Notes under the pieces: model-generated | Database searches by the model: none | Seen by the model: the letters and a program-made list of their open reading frames with translations, nothing else | What the model was told of the DNA's origin: nothing | Part shown: piece after piece, positions 24,909 through 33,708 of the stretch | Numbering within the stretch: the first letter of the stretch is position 1 | How the letters are laid out: the number at the start of each line of letters is the position of its first letter | Assembly: GCA_938010785.1 (NCBI GenBank) | Contig: CALLVC010000481.1 | Span: forward strand, 1 to 35,045 | From: an uncultured Saprospiraceae bacterium | GTDB taxonomy: Bacteria; Bacteroidota; Bacteroidia; Chitinophagales; Saprospiraceae | Reading direction: 5' to 3' | DNA length: 35,045 bases | Translations under genes and position numbers: made by a program

Positions 24909-27900
24909 TTACTGCATAATTACTTTTTTCTGATAATCTTTTCCTTTATGGCGCACATTGACAATTAATGTGCCTTTAGTCGCATTTTGTAAATCAACAG
25001 TTTTATGAAGCACACCATCAAAAGCATTAACCTTTTCTCTAAAAAACGCTTTCCCCGTTATATCAAAAACAGTAATTACTATATTCTTGGCTGCTCCTTG
25101 TAGCGTGACGGATAATTGGTCTTGCACTGGATTAGGAAAGACATTTAACGTTAATTCCTTCTTTCCTCCATCAAAAGTTACCGTTTCCTCTTTATACCCA
25201 ATTGGTATTTGAGGAGCCTCAGGATGGTATATAATATTTTTCTTTTCCTCTTTTTTACTTTCAAGTTCTTCTTTGACATCATCTGCTAATTTAAACTTTA
25301 CTGGTAAATTAAAATTCACATTCACTTTTTTACCATCTTGCTCACCTGGAATCCATTTGATGTGCTGCTCTTTCATCAAATTGACCACTCTTAAAGCTTC
25401 TTCTCCTGTTCCTCCTCCTACATTTCTCAAAATCTCTGCTCCACTAATTGCTCCATCTTTCTCTACTAAAAATCGAATAACCACAACTCCTTCAATACCT
25501 TCTTTCCTAGCTGCTGCTGGATATTTTACATTTTGATAGATAAATTCTAGCATCTTCTGATTCGCACAATTTCTTAAGGTTTCGCTATATCCAGCCGTGG
25601 CATCGCAACCTGGGAAAAGTGGCATATTATCTACAACTTTAAAAATCTTTTCACCACTCGCTGTCTGAGTTGGAATCTGTCCTTTTTTCTTGGTCTTTTT
25701 TCCTTTTAGTTTAATTTCAACAACCCCATTTTTGCCTTTATCTCCATATTTTTTAAAAGCGGCTTCCCCTTTTACCACATTAATAGACTCAATATCATCA
25801 GGATTCAACTCATTTAAATCCCCCTTAAATTCTTCACCATTGACTATATGTAATGGTTTAGCACCTTTATTGCCATTTATTTTCAATTCAGGTAAATCTT
25901 TTTCTAAGTCCTTGATTACTTTTTTAGCCGTCTTATCTGATTTTAGTTGAATTTCAACAACCCCATTTTTTGCTTTATCTCCATATTTCTTAACAGTTTC
26001 AGCGTCTTCGCCTTTCACATCTATCGTAACAATATCATCTGGATTAAGGTCTTCTAATTCGCCTTTAAACTCTTCCCCATTAACGATATATAGTCGTTTG
26101 GCACCTCCCTCCATTCTTAACTCTGATAAATCTTTTATTTCCTTTTTAGCATCTGGGGCTAATTTAAACTTAACTGGCAGGTGATAAAACACACTGACTG
26201 CTTTTCCGTCCTTCTTCCCAGGAATCCATGTCGGCATTTCTCCCACTACTCGTAAAACTTCTTCTCCTGTTCTACCTCCAATACCTCTGACCAATTCTTT
26301 AGTGGTTATTTTACCCGTTTTATCCACAACAAATTTTACAACTACGGTACCTTCTATCCCTTGTTTTCTGGCTTGTTCTGGGTATTTAATATTGGTATAA
26401 ATAAAAGTAAGCATTTTGTTCTGCGCACATTCCGTTAATGCTTCTTTAGACATTTTCCCTTCTTCACAACCGGGGTAACGAGGCATCTCGTCTACTTCTT
26501 TGAAAATAGGGTCTGCTTGTTTTTCTTCTTTTTGCTCATCCCCTTTATAATATCCTATCACCACTACAGCATTGTCTTTCTTTGACCCGTTATCTTTCAT
26601 TGTAAATGGCGTTCCATCAGCATTTTCTCCTTCCAAACGATACGCTATTGGTAATTCATAAACTGCACTAATCGCCTCCCCATTCTTTTTTGCGGGTGTC
26701 CATTTTGTCGGGAAATTTTTTATTAGCTTACCTATTCGAAGTAGTTCCTCTTGAATACCACCGCCAACATCTCCTAATGCTTGAAGGTTACTTATTGACC
26801 CATCTTTTTCTACTACGAACTGTATGGTTGCATTACCATAAATTCCTTTTGCTCTTGCCTGAGCAGGATATTTGATATTCCTGTAAATAAAGCGAAGCAT
26901 CTCTTTCTCACCGCCTGGGAATATTGGTGGGGTGTCAGTTAAAATTTTAGAAGTAGGTAAATTTCCTTCATCAATCTGCATCTTTATAGCTTCCCCTTTT
27001 TTAAATTCTTTAATTTCACTGTAACGCATATCTGCTCCTGAAAAACTAACTTTATAGCCATTTTCAGCAGCAACTTCCATCATTAGTAATTTAATAGCTG
27101 ACTCGTTTTCTGAAAATTTGACTATTTGTCGTTTACATTCTCGATGTAATTCTTTCATTTTTTGAACATCTAAATCCATTGCTTCTCCCGATTCTGTAAA
27201 CCATCCATTTGAGCCATCTCTAAATGCAACTTGCATCTTTTCTTTGGCAACTTTGGGGTCAAAGTCTCCTTCCCAAATATTTTCAAAAACTAACCCAGCT
27301 TTCACCTTCGTTTCATTAAAATTATGCTGTACATTTTTATTTGAAAAAACGAGTACCATGAGTAGTAAAAGCGGTAGTGCAGGTAAATAGCGCATCAGTT
27401 CTTTTCGTCGGGATTGATTTCTCGTCATCATGTTAATACGTTGTTTTAATTGTGAATGAATAAAATTATTGGCGAGCGAAATCTGCATGCCTGATTGCAC
27501 TTGCCTAATTAACAAATGGCCGTATTGTTTCTTTTTTGTGTCTCGTAGCACATACGCGTCTGCCAAAAATTCGTGGACAGCACGCAAAGATTTTTTATAC
27601 CAATAAATAGGTGGGCTAAACCAAAGCAGTATCCCTAAAATCTCTAAAAATAAGACATCTAGACTGTGCCATTGATTGATATGTGCCAATTCGTGGGTAA
27701 TAATCTTTCCTGAATCCGTATCTTCTAAAGCGGTGTCTTTATGCCAAAAAAGGTAATTGAAAAAAGAAAAAGGTAAATGTGGTTTTTCAGTTACTACTAA
27801 TTTATACTTCCCTTTCTGCGTTACCGCCCCTGTCCGATATAAGCTATAAATTTGGCGAAAGCCGTATAAAAATTTAGAAAAAGCAATGAAAACACCTAAG

Positions 27901-28202
27901 AAATAAATTGCCTTCACAAAAGTTAACCACGAATAGTCAACTTCTTGAGCTTTCTCAACAGAATCAGCAATCACATACTCTAACTCAGAAAAACCTTCTG
28001 CCAGATAAACCACACTAGCAGGTTCTGTGTAGAAAAGCGAGGTAAAATCGACTCTAAACATTGGAATGACTAAACCTAAGCCTAATGTGGTTAATAAATA
28101 CCAACGATTGATATTGAAAAATGTCTCTTTGCGGAGTAACAGTATATAAATACCATAAAATAGCAACCAACAGATAGAGACTTCTATAAGATACGTAATC
28201 AT
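24909..28202 (-). CDS. BlaR1-like M56 peptidase with three TonB-C domains and a T9SS-type tail
   Basis: A 1097-residue protein. The N-terminal part is a BlaR1/MecR1-type M56 peptidase with membrane segments at about 2-22, 34-50, 92-112, 181-200 and 273-287. The zinc motif HELAH is at 170-174 and a probable third ligand is Glu211 (RAVHEFLADAY). After a helical region (300-420) come TonB-C modules at about 426-520, 573-680 and 859-970, each with FIYxNIKYPxxARxxGIxG. Between modules 2 and 3 lie two near-identical plug-like units (IVNGEEFKGxLxxLNPDDI ... YGDKxKNGVVEI) at about 696-765 and 775-845. The last 80 residues (NVFPNPVQDQ start, KVIMQ end) look like a T9SS type A sorting domain. It lies 41 bases after the BlaI-type gene, so the pair is probably a sensor-repressor operon. 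Confidence 0.85.
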   Translation of the reverse strand: MITYLIEVSICWLLFYGIYILLLRKETFFNINRWYLLTTLGLGLVIPMFRVDFTSLFYTEPASVVYLAEGFSELEYVIADSVEKAQEVDYSWLTFVKAIYFLGVFIAFSKFLYGFRQIYSLYRTGAVTQKGKYKLVVTEKPHLPFSFFNYLFWHKDTALEDTDSGKIITHELAHINQWHSLDVLFLEILGILLWFSPPIYWYKKSLRAVHEFLADAYVLRDTKKKQYGHLLIRQVQSGMQISLANNFIHSQLKQRINMMTRNQSRRKELMRYLPALPLLLLMVLVFSNKNVQHNFNETKVKAGLVFENIWEGDFDPKVAKEKMQVAFRDGSNGWFTESGEAMDLDVQKMKELHRECKRQIVKFSENESAIKLLMMEVAAENGYKVSFSGADMRYSEIKEFKKGEAIKMQIDEGNLPTSKILTDTPPIFPGGEKEMLRFIYRNIKYPAQARAKGIYGNATIQFVVEKDGSISNLQALGDVGGGIQEELLRIGKLIKNFPTKWTPAKKNGEAISAVYELPIAYRLEGENADGTPFTMKDNGSKKDNAVVVIGYYKGDEQKEEKQADPIFKEVDEMPRYPGCEEGKMSKEALTECAQNKMLTFIYTNIKYPEQARKQGIEGTVVVKFVVDKTGKITTKELVRGIGGRTGEEVLRVVGEMPTWIPGKKDGKAVSVFYHLPVKFKLAPDAKKEIKDLSELRMEGGAKRLYIVNGEEFKGELEDLNPDDIVTIDVKGEDAETVKKYGDKAKNGVVEIQLKSDKTAKKVIKDLEKDLPELKINGNKGAKPLHIVNGEEFKGDLNELNPDDIESINVVKGEAAFKKYGDKGKNGVVEIKLKGKKTKKKGQIPTQTASGEKIFKVVDNMPLFPGCDATAGYSETLRNCANQKMLEFIYQNVKYPAAARKEGIEGVVVIRFLVEKDGAISGAEILRNVGGGTGEEALRVVNLMKEQHIKWIPGEQDGKKVNVNFNLPVKFKLADDVKEELESKKEEKKNIIYHPEAPQIPIGYKEETVTFDGGKKELTLNVFPNPVQDQLSVTLQGAAKNIVITVFDITGKAFFREKVNAFDGVLHKTVDLQNATKGTLIVNVRHKGKDYQKKVIMQ

Positions 28203-28243
28203 TTTAATGGGTTTTGTTTACACAAATAAAAGATACTAATTCA

Positions 28244-28615
28244 CTATTCGTCTCCATCGTCTAATTGGTCTAGTAAATCCCCTAATTCACTAGCTTTTAA
28301 ATCTTTTTCTTTCACCATAAAAGAAACCAAACTATTCATCGACCCATCAAAGTAGTCATTGACCAAATTTTTCAAATTAAATTTGCTGTACTCCTTTTTA
28401 GTGACAATTGGAAAATATTCATGGGTGCGACCATATGCCTTATAATCCACAAATTTTTTCTTTTCGATACTCCTAACAAGCGTAGAAATAGTAGAATGAG
28501 GTGGTTTTTTTACCTTCATTTTTTCCTCCATGTAATTGCGAATATCACTCACTGTACAGCGGTCTAATTCCCAAATTATTTGCATGATTTCTTCCTCAGC
28601 ACGTGTTAATTTCAT
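28244..28615 (-). CDS. BlaI/MecI-family transcriptional repressor
   Basis: A 123-residue winged-helix repressor of the penicillinase-repressor family. The DNA-binding domain fills residues 1-70 (LTRAEEEIMQIIWELDRCTVSDIRNYM, then HSTISTLVRSIEKKKFVDYKAYGRTHEYFPIV). A C-terminal helical dimerisation part follows (YFDGSMNSLVSFMVKEKDLKASELGDLLDQLDDGDE). Family members bind as dimers to palindromes and are inactivated by proteolysis triggered by the partner M56 sensor, which here is the gene 41 bases downstream. A palindrome at its own promoter (28667-28684) supports autorepression. No beta-lactamase gene is present, so the regulon is unknown. Confidence 0.9.
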   Translation of the reverse strand: MKLTRAEEEIMQIIWELDRCTVSDIRNYMEEKMKVKKPPHSTISTLVRSIEKKKFVDYKAYGRTHEYFPIVTKKEYSKFNLKNLVNDYFDGSMNSLVSFMVKEKDLKASELGDLLDQLDDGDE

Positions 28616-28648
28616 CGGTATAAATGTTATTTATTTTTCTTGATGGAA

Positions 28649-28679
28649 TAAAAGTATGTTTTATTTTTTAGTTATGCAA
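28649..28679 (-). promoter_or_regulatory. Promoter of the BlaI-M56 operon
   Basis: On the minus strand TTG (28677-28679), 20 bases, then TACTTTTA (28649-28656), which matches seven of eight -7 positions. It lies 34 bases ahead of the repressor start codon. Confidence 0.5.
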
Positions 28680-28684
28680 CTAAA
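28667..28684. promoter_or_regulatory. Candidate BlaI-type operator
   Basis: TTTAGTTATGCAACTAAA has 7-base inverted arms (TTTAGTT/AACTAAA) around four central bases. It overlaps the -33 element of the repressor gene's promoter, where a BlaI/MecI-family dimer would block initiation. Confidence 0.55.
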
Positions 28685-28989
28685 TTAAAAGTTTTATAGC
28701 GTAAAATTACGTTATTCTTTTTTTCCCAACTTTTTATTTTTGCCAATTCCTACCAAAAGGTAAAATAGAAAATGTATTGTTGTGAAATCATCCCCATTGC
28801 CGCATCTCATTTTCTAAATCCTGAATGGTACAATCTTGTGGGAAAAACAGTTATTCGTGAGTAAGGATGAGGAAAATAATAACCTACCAGTCTGACAGAT
28901 TCTTTTTACTTTTAGCTGCGTTAAAATTTTTCAACGTAGCAAAGGCTATGTTGAAAAGCATCTTCCTAATAATTTAATCTACAAAGACA
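28685..28989. other. Non-coding gap upstream of the RND exporter
   Basis: This 305-base stretch has no supported gene. It holds the 5' leader of the exporter and an imperfect stem GCTGCGTT/AACGTAGC at 28915-28940. The 11-mer TTAGCTGCGTT found here also occurs near 12077, upstream of the oxidoreductase gene. A TACTTTTA box near 28907-28914 could be a -7 element, but no matching -33 TTG was found. Confidence 0.35.
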
Positions 28990-31233
28990 ATGAATTTTCA
29001 GCGAATTATCCAATTCATTATAGATGCTAAATATGGTGTAATTATTTTTCTTTCAATCGTAATGGTGGCTGGATTAGGGCAAACTTTAAGGCTGATAAAA
29101 ATAGATAATTCATTACCTGCTTGGTTTTCTGAAACCGATGGTGTTTATAAAGATTATTTAGAATTTCAAGTAGAACAAGGTTCTGATGAAATCATTATTG
29201 CTATGATTTCCACCGATGATGCACTTTCTAAAAAACATATAACGGACTTAAAGGAACTTCATAAAAAAATAGAATCTTTACCTTATGTGAAAACGACTTT
29301 TAGCCTTGCCAGAGCAGAGTATCCCATTTATTCTAACAAAAAATTATATTATAGAAACATCTATCAATCTAGCCAAGGCAGAGAAAGAACCGTCAAATTA
29401 TTAGCCGAACTTCCAGCAATAGAAAAACAATTAATTTCCAAAGACCATAAATTTTCCTTTTTTTATATCCAGTTATTACCAACCAATGAAATCCAAAATG
29501 ACCGCAGTCAAATCAACACAGAAATTCAAAAAATAGTCGAGTCAACTGTGGGAGAAAGTCATATTTCGGGCCCTCCTATCCTAAATGAGGCGTTTAATAA
29601 AACTGTTTACGAAGAAAGTATCTTTTTTGCGGTAATAACGGTTACGGTTATCTTAGCACTTTTATTATTTCTCCTTCCTCATTGGCATTATCTCCCCTTA
29701 GCACTTTTATCTATAAACCTACCAGTCAGTATTACTTTAGGGCTGCTGACGAGTCTAGGCTACTCGCTGAATTTGATTTCCATGCTGATTCCGACCATTT
29801 TAATGGTTTATTGTATTTGTGATTTGCTACACGTCATTAATATTTTCCATCTGCATCGAAAGGAAAATTTGAACGAAAGTAGAAATACTCAAATAAAGAA
29901 AGCCCTGCAAAAAAGCCTTAAACCTTGTTTTTATACCACCTTAACCACCTTAATTGGTTATCTGGCATTGACCGTTTCTCCACTCCCTCCTTTTAAAACA
30001 ATGGGGCTTTTTACTGCTTTTGGATTAATGCTTGCCTTTTGTTTGGTTTATGTAATTACCGCCATTGGTTTCACTTTTCTAAATAAAAAATCCATGGAGG
30101 GAGAAGTCAAGAAAGTGAATGTTTTGGCAATTACTCAAAAAATTAACTATTGGACAACTGCCTATAATAGTAGAATATTATTTATTGGATGCTTAGTTTT
30201 TGCTTTAGGATTCGCCAGTCTTCCTTTCATTGAAGTAAACACCAATACCTTAAATTTTTTAAAAACAGGAAAAGTCAAAGATGATTTACAGTTAATAGAA
30301 AAAACATTAGCGGGAAGTGGTCGCCTACAATTAAATATTTTTAGAACCGATTCGGGGTCAGTATTAGAAAAAGAGGGACTCCTTAATTTGAAAAAATTTC
30401 AAGATAAATTAAACCAAAACCAACTACTATCTCACCCAATATCCATTATTAATTTTCAATCTTTTTTAGAGAAACGAATGTCCACCCTTTCAAAATTTAA
30501 GTCGATTAATTTTGAAAAAATGCTCAAAGAGAATCAAGAGGAATCGAATGCTTTCTTTTCTCTTTATGCAGATGATTTGTCATACATTTCTATCAATGTT
30601 AACATCAAAGAATTGACATCCAAGGACTTGGAGTACCTGATAAAGACCATTAAAGAAGATTTTGAGAATAGCTTTGAGAATAGCTTTGAAGAAACGCAGT
30701 ATATTTTAAAAATTTATGGTTATTCCACACTCTATGCTCGATTGAATCAATTTATTTTACAGACTCAATTCCAATCAGTTGGCATAGCTTTTCTGCTATC
30801 GTTCTTTATTTTGTTCTATTTTATTAAGAAATTTAAAACGAGTGTTCTAGCCTTCTTGCCTAATTTATTACCCTTGTGTGCCATTCTTATTATGATGGTA
30901 GTGTTCCATATTCCTTTGGAATCAGGCAATGCCATGCTTGCGCCCATTATGTTAGGTGTTGCTATGGATGATACCATTCACCTCATGAATAAATTTAAAT
31001 GGTATAGAGCTAATAATTTATCCGTTACCAAAAGTATTGATAATGCGCTAAATTATACAGGAGCAGCTCTTTTCTCCACTACCTTTTCTTTAACAATTGG
31101 GTTTTTAGTCGTTGGGTTAAGTAGTGTTAAATCCGTTAGTATCTTCGGAATACTTTGCGCTGTTGCTATTATTTTTGCGCTATTAGCCGATGTATTTTTC
31201 CTACCTGCTTTGTTGAAACGTTTTCATTCTTGA
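28990..31233 (+). CDS. RND superfamily exporter, MMPL type
   Basis: A 747-residue inner-membrane protein of the MMPL/HAE3-like RND group, with two homologous halves of about six membrane segments each. An N-terminal helix (about 12-34) is followed by a periplasmic loop, then five closely spaced helices at about 205-365. A second half begins with a helix at about 390-410, has a soluble loop, and ends with five helices at about 590-745. The characteristic GVAMDDTIHLMNKF segment lies at about 656-669, equivalent to the family's Asp-rich transport helix. At about 750 residues it is shorter than tripartite efflux pumps and probably moves lipids or hydrophobic molecules. It ends 10 bases from the convergent KASIII-like gene. 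Confidence 0.87.
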   Translation: MNFQRIIQFIIDAKYGVIIFLSIVMVAGLGQTLRLIKIDNSLPAWFSETDGVYKDYLEFQVEQGSDEIIIAMISTDDALSKKHITDLKELHKKIESLPYVKTTFSLARAEYPIYSNKKLYYRNIYQSSQGRERTVKLLAELPAIEKQLISKDHKFSFFYIQLLPTNEIQNDRSQINTEIQKIVESTVGESHISGPPILNEAFNKTVYEESIFFAVITVTVILALLLFLLPHWHYLPLALLSINLPVSITLGLLTSLGYSLNLISMLIPTILMVYCICDLLHVINIFHLHRKENLNESRNTQIKKALQKSLKPCFYTTLTTLIGYLALTVSPLPPFKTMGLFTAFGLMLAFCLVYVITAIGFTFLNKKSMEGEVKKVNVLAITQKINYWTTAYNSRILFIGCLVFALGFASLPFIEVNTNTLNFLKTGKVKDDLQLIEKTLAGSGRLQLNIFRTDSGSVLEKEGLLNLKKFQDKLNQNQLLSHPISIINFQSFLEKRMSTLSKFKSINFEKMLKENQEESNAFFSLYADDLSYISINVNIKELTSKDLEYLIKTIKEDFENSFENSFEETQYILKIYGYSTLYARLNQFILQTQFQSVGIAFLLSFFILFYFIKKFKTSVLAFLPNLLPLCAILIMMVVFHIPLESGNAMLAPIMLGVAMDDTIHLMNKFKWYRANNLSVTKSIDNALNYTGAALFSTTFSLTIGFLVVGLSSVKSVSIFGILCAVAIIFALLADVFFLPALLKRFHS

Positions 31234-31243
31234 TAGAAAAGCT

Positions 31244-32239
31244 TCATACAGTCATAATCTGCACGGAGATGTTGAGTCCTGCTGCCATACCTAGCAATAG
31301 CACGATGTCACCGGACTTAATCTTACCCTCAAGCAGCGCTTGCTCATAAGCAATCGGCATAGAGGTAGAGGCAGTATTCCCAAATCTTGGAAAAGTCACC
31401 ATGATATTATCCAGACCAATCTGGGTGTATCCGTTAATTATTCTGGCCGTATGTTTGGAGACTTGATGAGAACAGATGAAGTCAATATCATCAATGGTCA
31501 GGTTGGCTTCTTCTATGCACTTGTGAAGAAACGGTGGTGCGTGTATTTCCATTTTTTCCTTGAGTTGGGAGGTATCTCCATCGAAAAACAGTTTTGATCC
31601 ATCATTTGGATACATGGATCCTCCACCTGGCACCTGGCATAAATCCCAGTATTGCCCAAAGCTGATATTTTTCTGATAGAAAAAACCTTTCTCTCCCTTT
31701 TCATCGGCTTCTAAGAGTAGGGCAACACCTGCATCTCCAAAAGAGAAGGGGGCGAGGTGCCTTGTGATATTTCCCCTGGTAAGTCCCTGATATTTTATAC
31801 TGTCACTGGGCTTCTCTCCAGAGGCTATCAGTACCCGCTTGTGTAAACCTGAACGTATCATCGCGCATGCCACGTCGATAGCGTTGGCTACACTATTGCA
31901 AGTATTCTTTATATCAAAGGTTGAGCAGCTCAATCCTAATTTATGCTGGACGATGTTGGAGGTAGCAGGCTCGATGAGGTCAGCACATGCGGATGCGAAA
32001 ATCAGCAGGTCGATTTCGTCAGGGGCAATGTTTTTAAGTAACTTCTTAGCAGCAGCGGCAGCAAGGTCAGAGGTTTGCTCATCCTTGTCGGCATAGTGTC
32101 TCTCGCATGGGCCGATTAGCGCATCTAAAAGGCCATCTTGTAATGGAAATCCATTGTCATTAACCTTCTTGGTCACTTCTTCATTTGTGAGTTTGTTCTC
32201 AGGAATATACGAGGCAATGGATTTAATATAAACTTTCAT
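31244..32239 (-). CDS. 3-oxoacyl-ACP synthase III-like (KASIII) enzyme
   Basis: A 331-residue thiolase-fold enzyme with the FabH triad: Cys114 in IKNTCNSVANA, His258 in CSHQVSKH and Asn288 in FGNTAST. The family condenses an acyl-CoA starter with malonyl-ACP or a related extender. Whether this one serves normal fatty acid synthesis or a secondary pathway is not clear, because no fab genes are adjacent. The base composition is visibly different from its neighbours: sampled lines have roughly 43-52% G+C against roughly 25-40% around it, with many GCC, CTG and CGC codons. This suggests recent acquisition. It is convergent with the exporter gene. Confidence 0.85.
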   Translation of the reverse strand: MKVYIKSIASYIPENKLTNEEVTKKVNDNGFPLQDGLLDALIGPCERHYADKDEQTSDLAAAAAKKLLKNIAPDEIDLLIFASACADLIEPATSNIVQHKLGLSCSTFDIKNTCNSVANAIDVACAMIRSGLHKRVLIASGEKPSDSIKYQGLTRGNITRHLAPFSFGDAGVALLLEADEKGEKGFFYQKNISFGQYWDLCQVPGGGSMYPNDGSKLFFDGDTSQLKEKMEIHAPPFLHKCIEEANLTIDDIDFICSHQVSKHTARIINGYTQIGLDNIMVTFPRFGNTASTSMPIAYEQALLEGKIKSGDIVLLLGMAAGLNISVQIMTV

Positions 32240-32637
32240 TAATACAATATTTTTTAGTGTACTTATGGTTTTTGACTTTAGGGTCTCTCTTCCCCAGAAT
32301 GAAATATAGTATATAACAGGGATTGTTTTTTATATATTATTCAGTTGTATCATCCCGTGTCCTTCCAAAGACAGAATTAAAGATAATATCTAAAAAGGCC
32401 ATAAAATTATGCTCAACAAATAAGTCAATATTTGTCAAAATTCTTAGGACTATTACAAAAACAATTCCCGAAAATAAATAGTTGAATAGTTGATAAGGTG
32501 ATACCTTTATAAGGTAACGAGTTTATGAGGAGGAGTTCCCTAATTAACTTATAAACTCATCACCTCCTTACTTTTTTAAAGTATCGATTATTTATGGGGA
32601 AGTAAGTAGAGACCACAGAGAATTGGTAAATAAAAAC
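32240..32637. other. Non-coding region upstream of the KASIII-like gene
   Basis: No ORF with coding character. It contains AT-rich DNA (ATATTATTCAG and similar), a hairpin with U-tract at 32520-32577, and the left target duplication of the adjacent element. No convincing promoter for the KASIII-like gene was identified. Confidence 0.4.
32491..32577 (+). repeat. AGGT/ACCT-rich inverted repeat with U-tract
   Basis: ATAAGGTGATACCTTTATAA at the left and AACTTATAAACTCATCACCT at the right. GAGTTTAT (32520-32527) pairs perfectly with ATAAACTC (32551-32558), and the outer bases pair partly. CTTTTTT follows at 32571-32577. The wording resembles the array at 16469-16609, so the two may be related. It could act as a terminator on the plus strand. 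Confidence 0.45.
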
Positions 32638-32875
32638 AAGGTGTGTACGAAGTTTTGAAATTTGTCTTTTTTACCCATCCCCAACCCTTCCCTCCCGAGG
32701 GAGTCGTTAAACAGTAAATTCTGGGTCAAAAACCGATAAATTATCCAATTTACCGAAAAAGTAATCCCCTTCCTTTTGAAGATGAGGAAGTATACCTTCC
32801 GAACCGCAAAGCGGATGGGAGGCTGGTTAGGGATGGGTTGGAAACGAACTATTTTGAAAACTTCGTACAGCCCTT
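32638..32875 (+). mobile_element. 238-bp MITE-like element with 9-bp target duplication
   Basis: The left end AAGGTGTGTACGAAGTTTT and the reverse complement of the right end AAGGGCTGTACGAAGTTTT match at 17 of 19 bases. Immediately outside them, AATAAAAAC occurs on both sides (32629-32637 and 32876-32884), as expected for a 9-bp target duplication. Inside are a second inverted pair (ACCCATCCC / GGGATGGGT), the short palindrome CCCTCCCGAGGGAG, and the tandem hairpins GGAAGtatacCTTCC and CCGCaaaGCGG. No transposase frame. The right end is 14 bases from the start codon of the next gene. Confidence 0.75.
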
Positions 32876-32889
32876 AATAAAAACAAACT

Positions 32890-33708
32890 ATGCAAAAACA
32901 ATTAATATCTCTTTTAAGCACCACCCTAATAGTTGGATTATTTTTTAGCTGTAAAATAACAGACTTGCGTCCTGATGGATATGAGTATGCAAATAATATA
33001 GCGCGCGCTAAACAACTTCTTGAAGAAATGGGGAAGGCTCATCAAATCGAAAATTGGAATAACATGGAAACGTACAATGTTATTTTTGAGGCTGAATTTT
33101 ATGGATTCTTGGGTAAAATATCTCACCCTTTTAAAGAACAAAAAATAGAGTTATCATTAAATTTTATTCCAAAAACCAATGATGGGCAATTAAAAATTCT
33201 CAGCGGAAAAGAAAAAAATGAAACTTGGGGTATTCAATCCGAGCAGACTTACTACTTGGACGAAAAAGGGGAACCAATAGTAAAAAAGAATAAAGATATG
33301 AAGTTCTACATTCCTACTTACCAATATTTCATCGAATTTCCAAGTCGAATACAAGAAGCGACTTCAATTGATTATCTGGGGACTAAAATGATTGATGGAG
33401 TAAAGTCAGAGGGCATCATTGCTTCTTGGAATACAGTTGCTCCTCAAAAAGACTTAGATCAGTATACTATATGGATAGATGCCGAAAGCAAAAGAATTAT
33501 CAAAATAGGATATACTGTAAGAGACAAGTTTCGATTTGTTTCTGCTGAAGCCTATTTTCAAGATTACAAAGACTATGGAGGAATAATTCTCCCAAGCACG
33601 ATGCCTGTAAAGTCGAACCTTTTAAAAGAAGGTTATTTGAATAAGATGCGTATTAAAAATTTCACGCCAAATAAAGTTTCTTCCAGTACTCTAAGCCCTT
33701 TAAATTAA
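32890..33708 (+). CDS. Lipoprotein of unknown function
   Basis: A 272-residue lipoprotein with a strong lipobox LFFSC (Cys21). The mature part is rich in beta-strand-like segments: KIELSLNFIPKTNDGQLKI, TYYLDEKGEPIVKK, IIASWNTVAP, DQYTIWIDAESKRIIKIGYTVRDK and KDYGGIILPSTM. The run from 'YTIWIDAESKRI' to 'YGGIILPS' resembles the C-terminal part of LolA-like or outer-membrane-sorting lipoprotein families in Bacteroidota, but no family is certain. Its leader is modified by the MITE-like element, since the copied 9-mer AATAAAAAC lies just before the ATG. Confidence 0.7.
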   Translation: MQKQLISLLSTTLIVGLFFSCKITDLRPDGYEYANNIARAKQLLEEMGKAHQIENWNNMETYNVIFEAEFYGFLGKISHPFKEQKIELSLNFIPKTNDGQLKILSGKEKNETWGIQSEQTYYLDEKGEPIVKKNKDMKFYIPTYQYFIEFPSRIQEATSIDYLGTKMIDGVKSEGIIASWNTVAPQKDLDQYTIWIDAESKRIIKIGYTVRDKFRFVSAEAYFQDYKDYGGIILPSTMPVKSNLLKEGYLNKMRIKNFTPNKVSSSTLSPLN

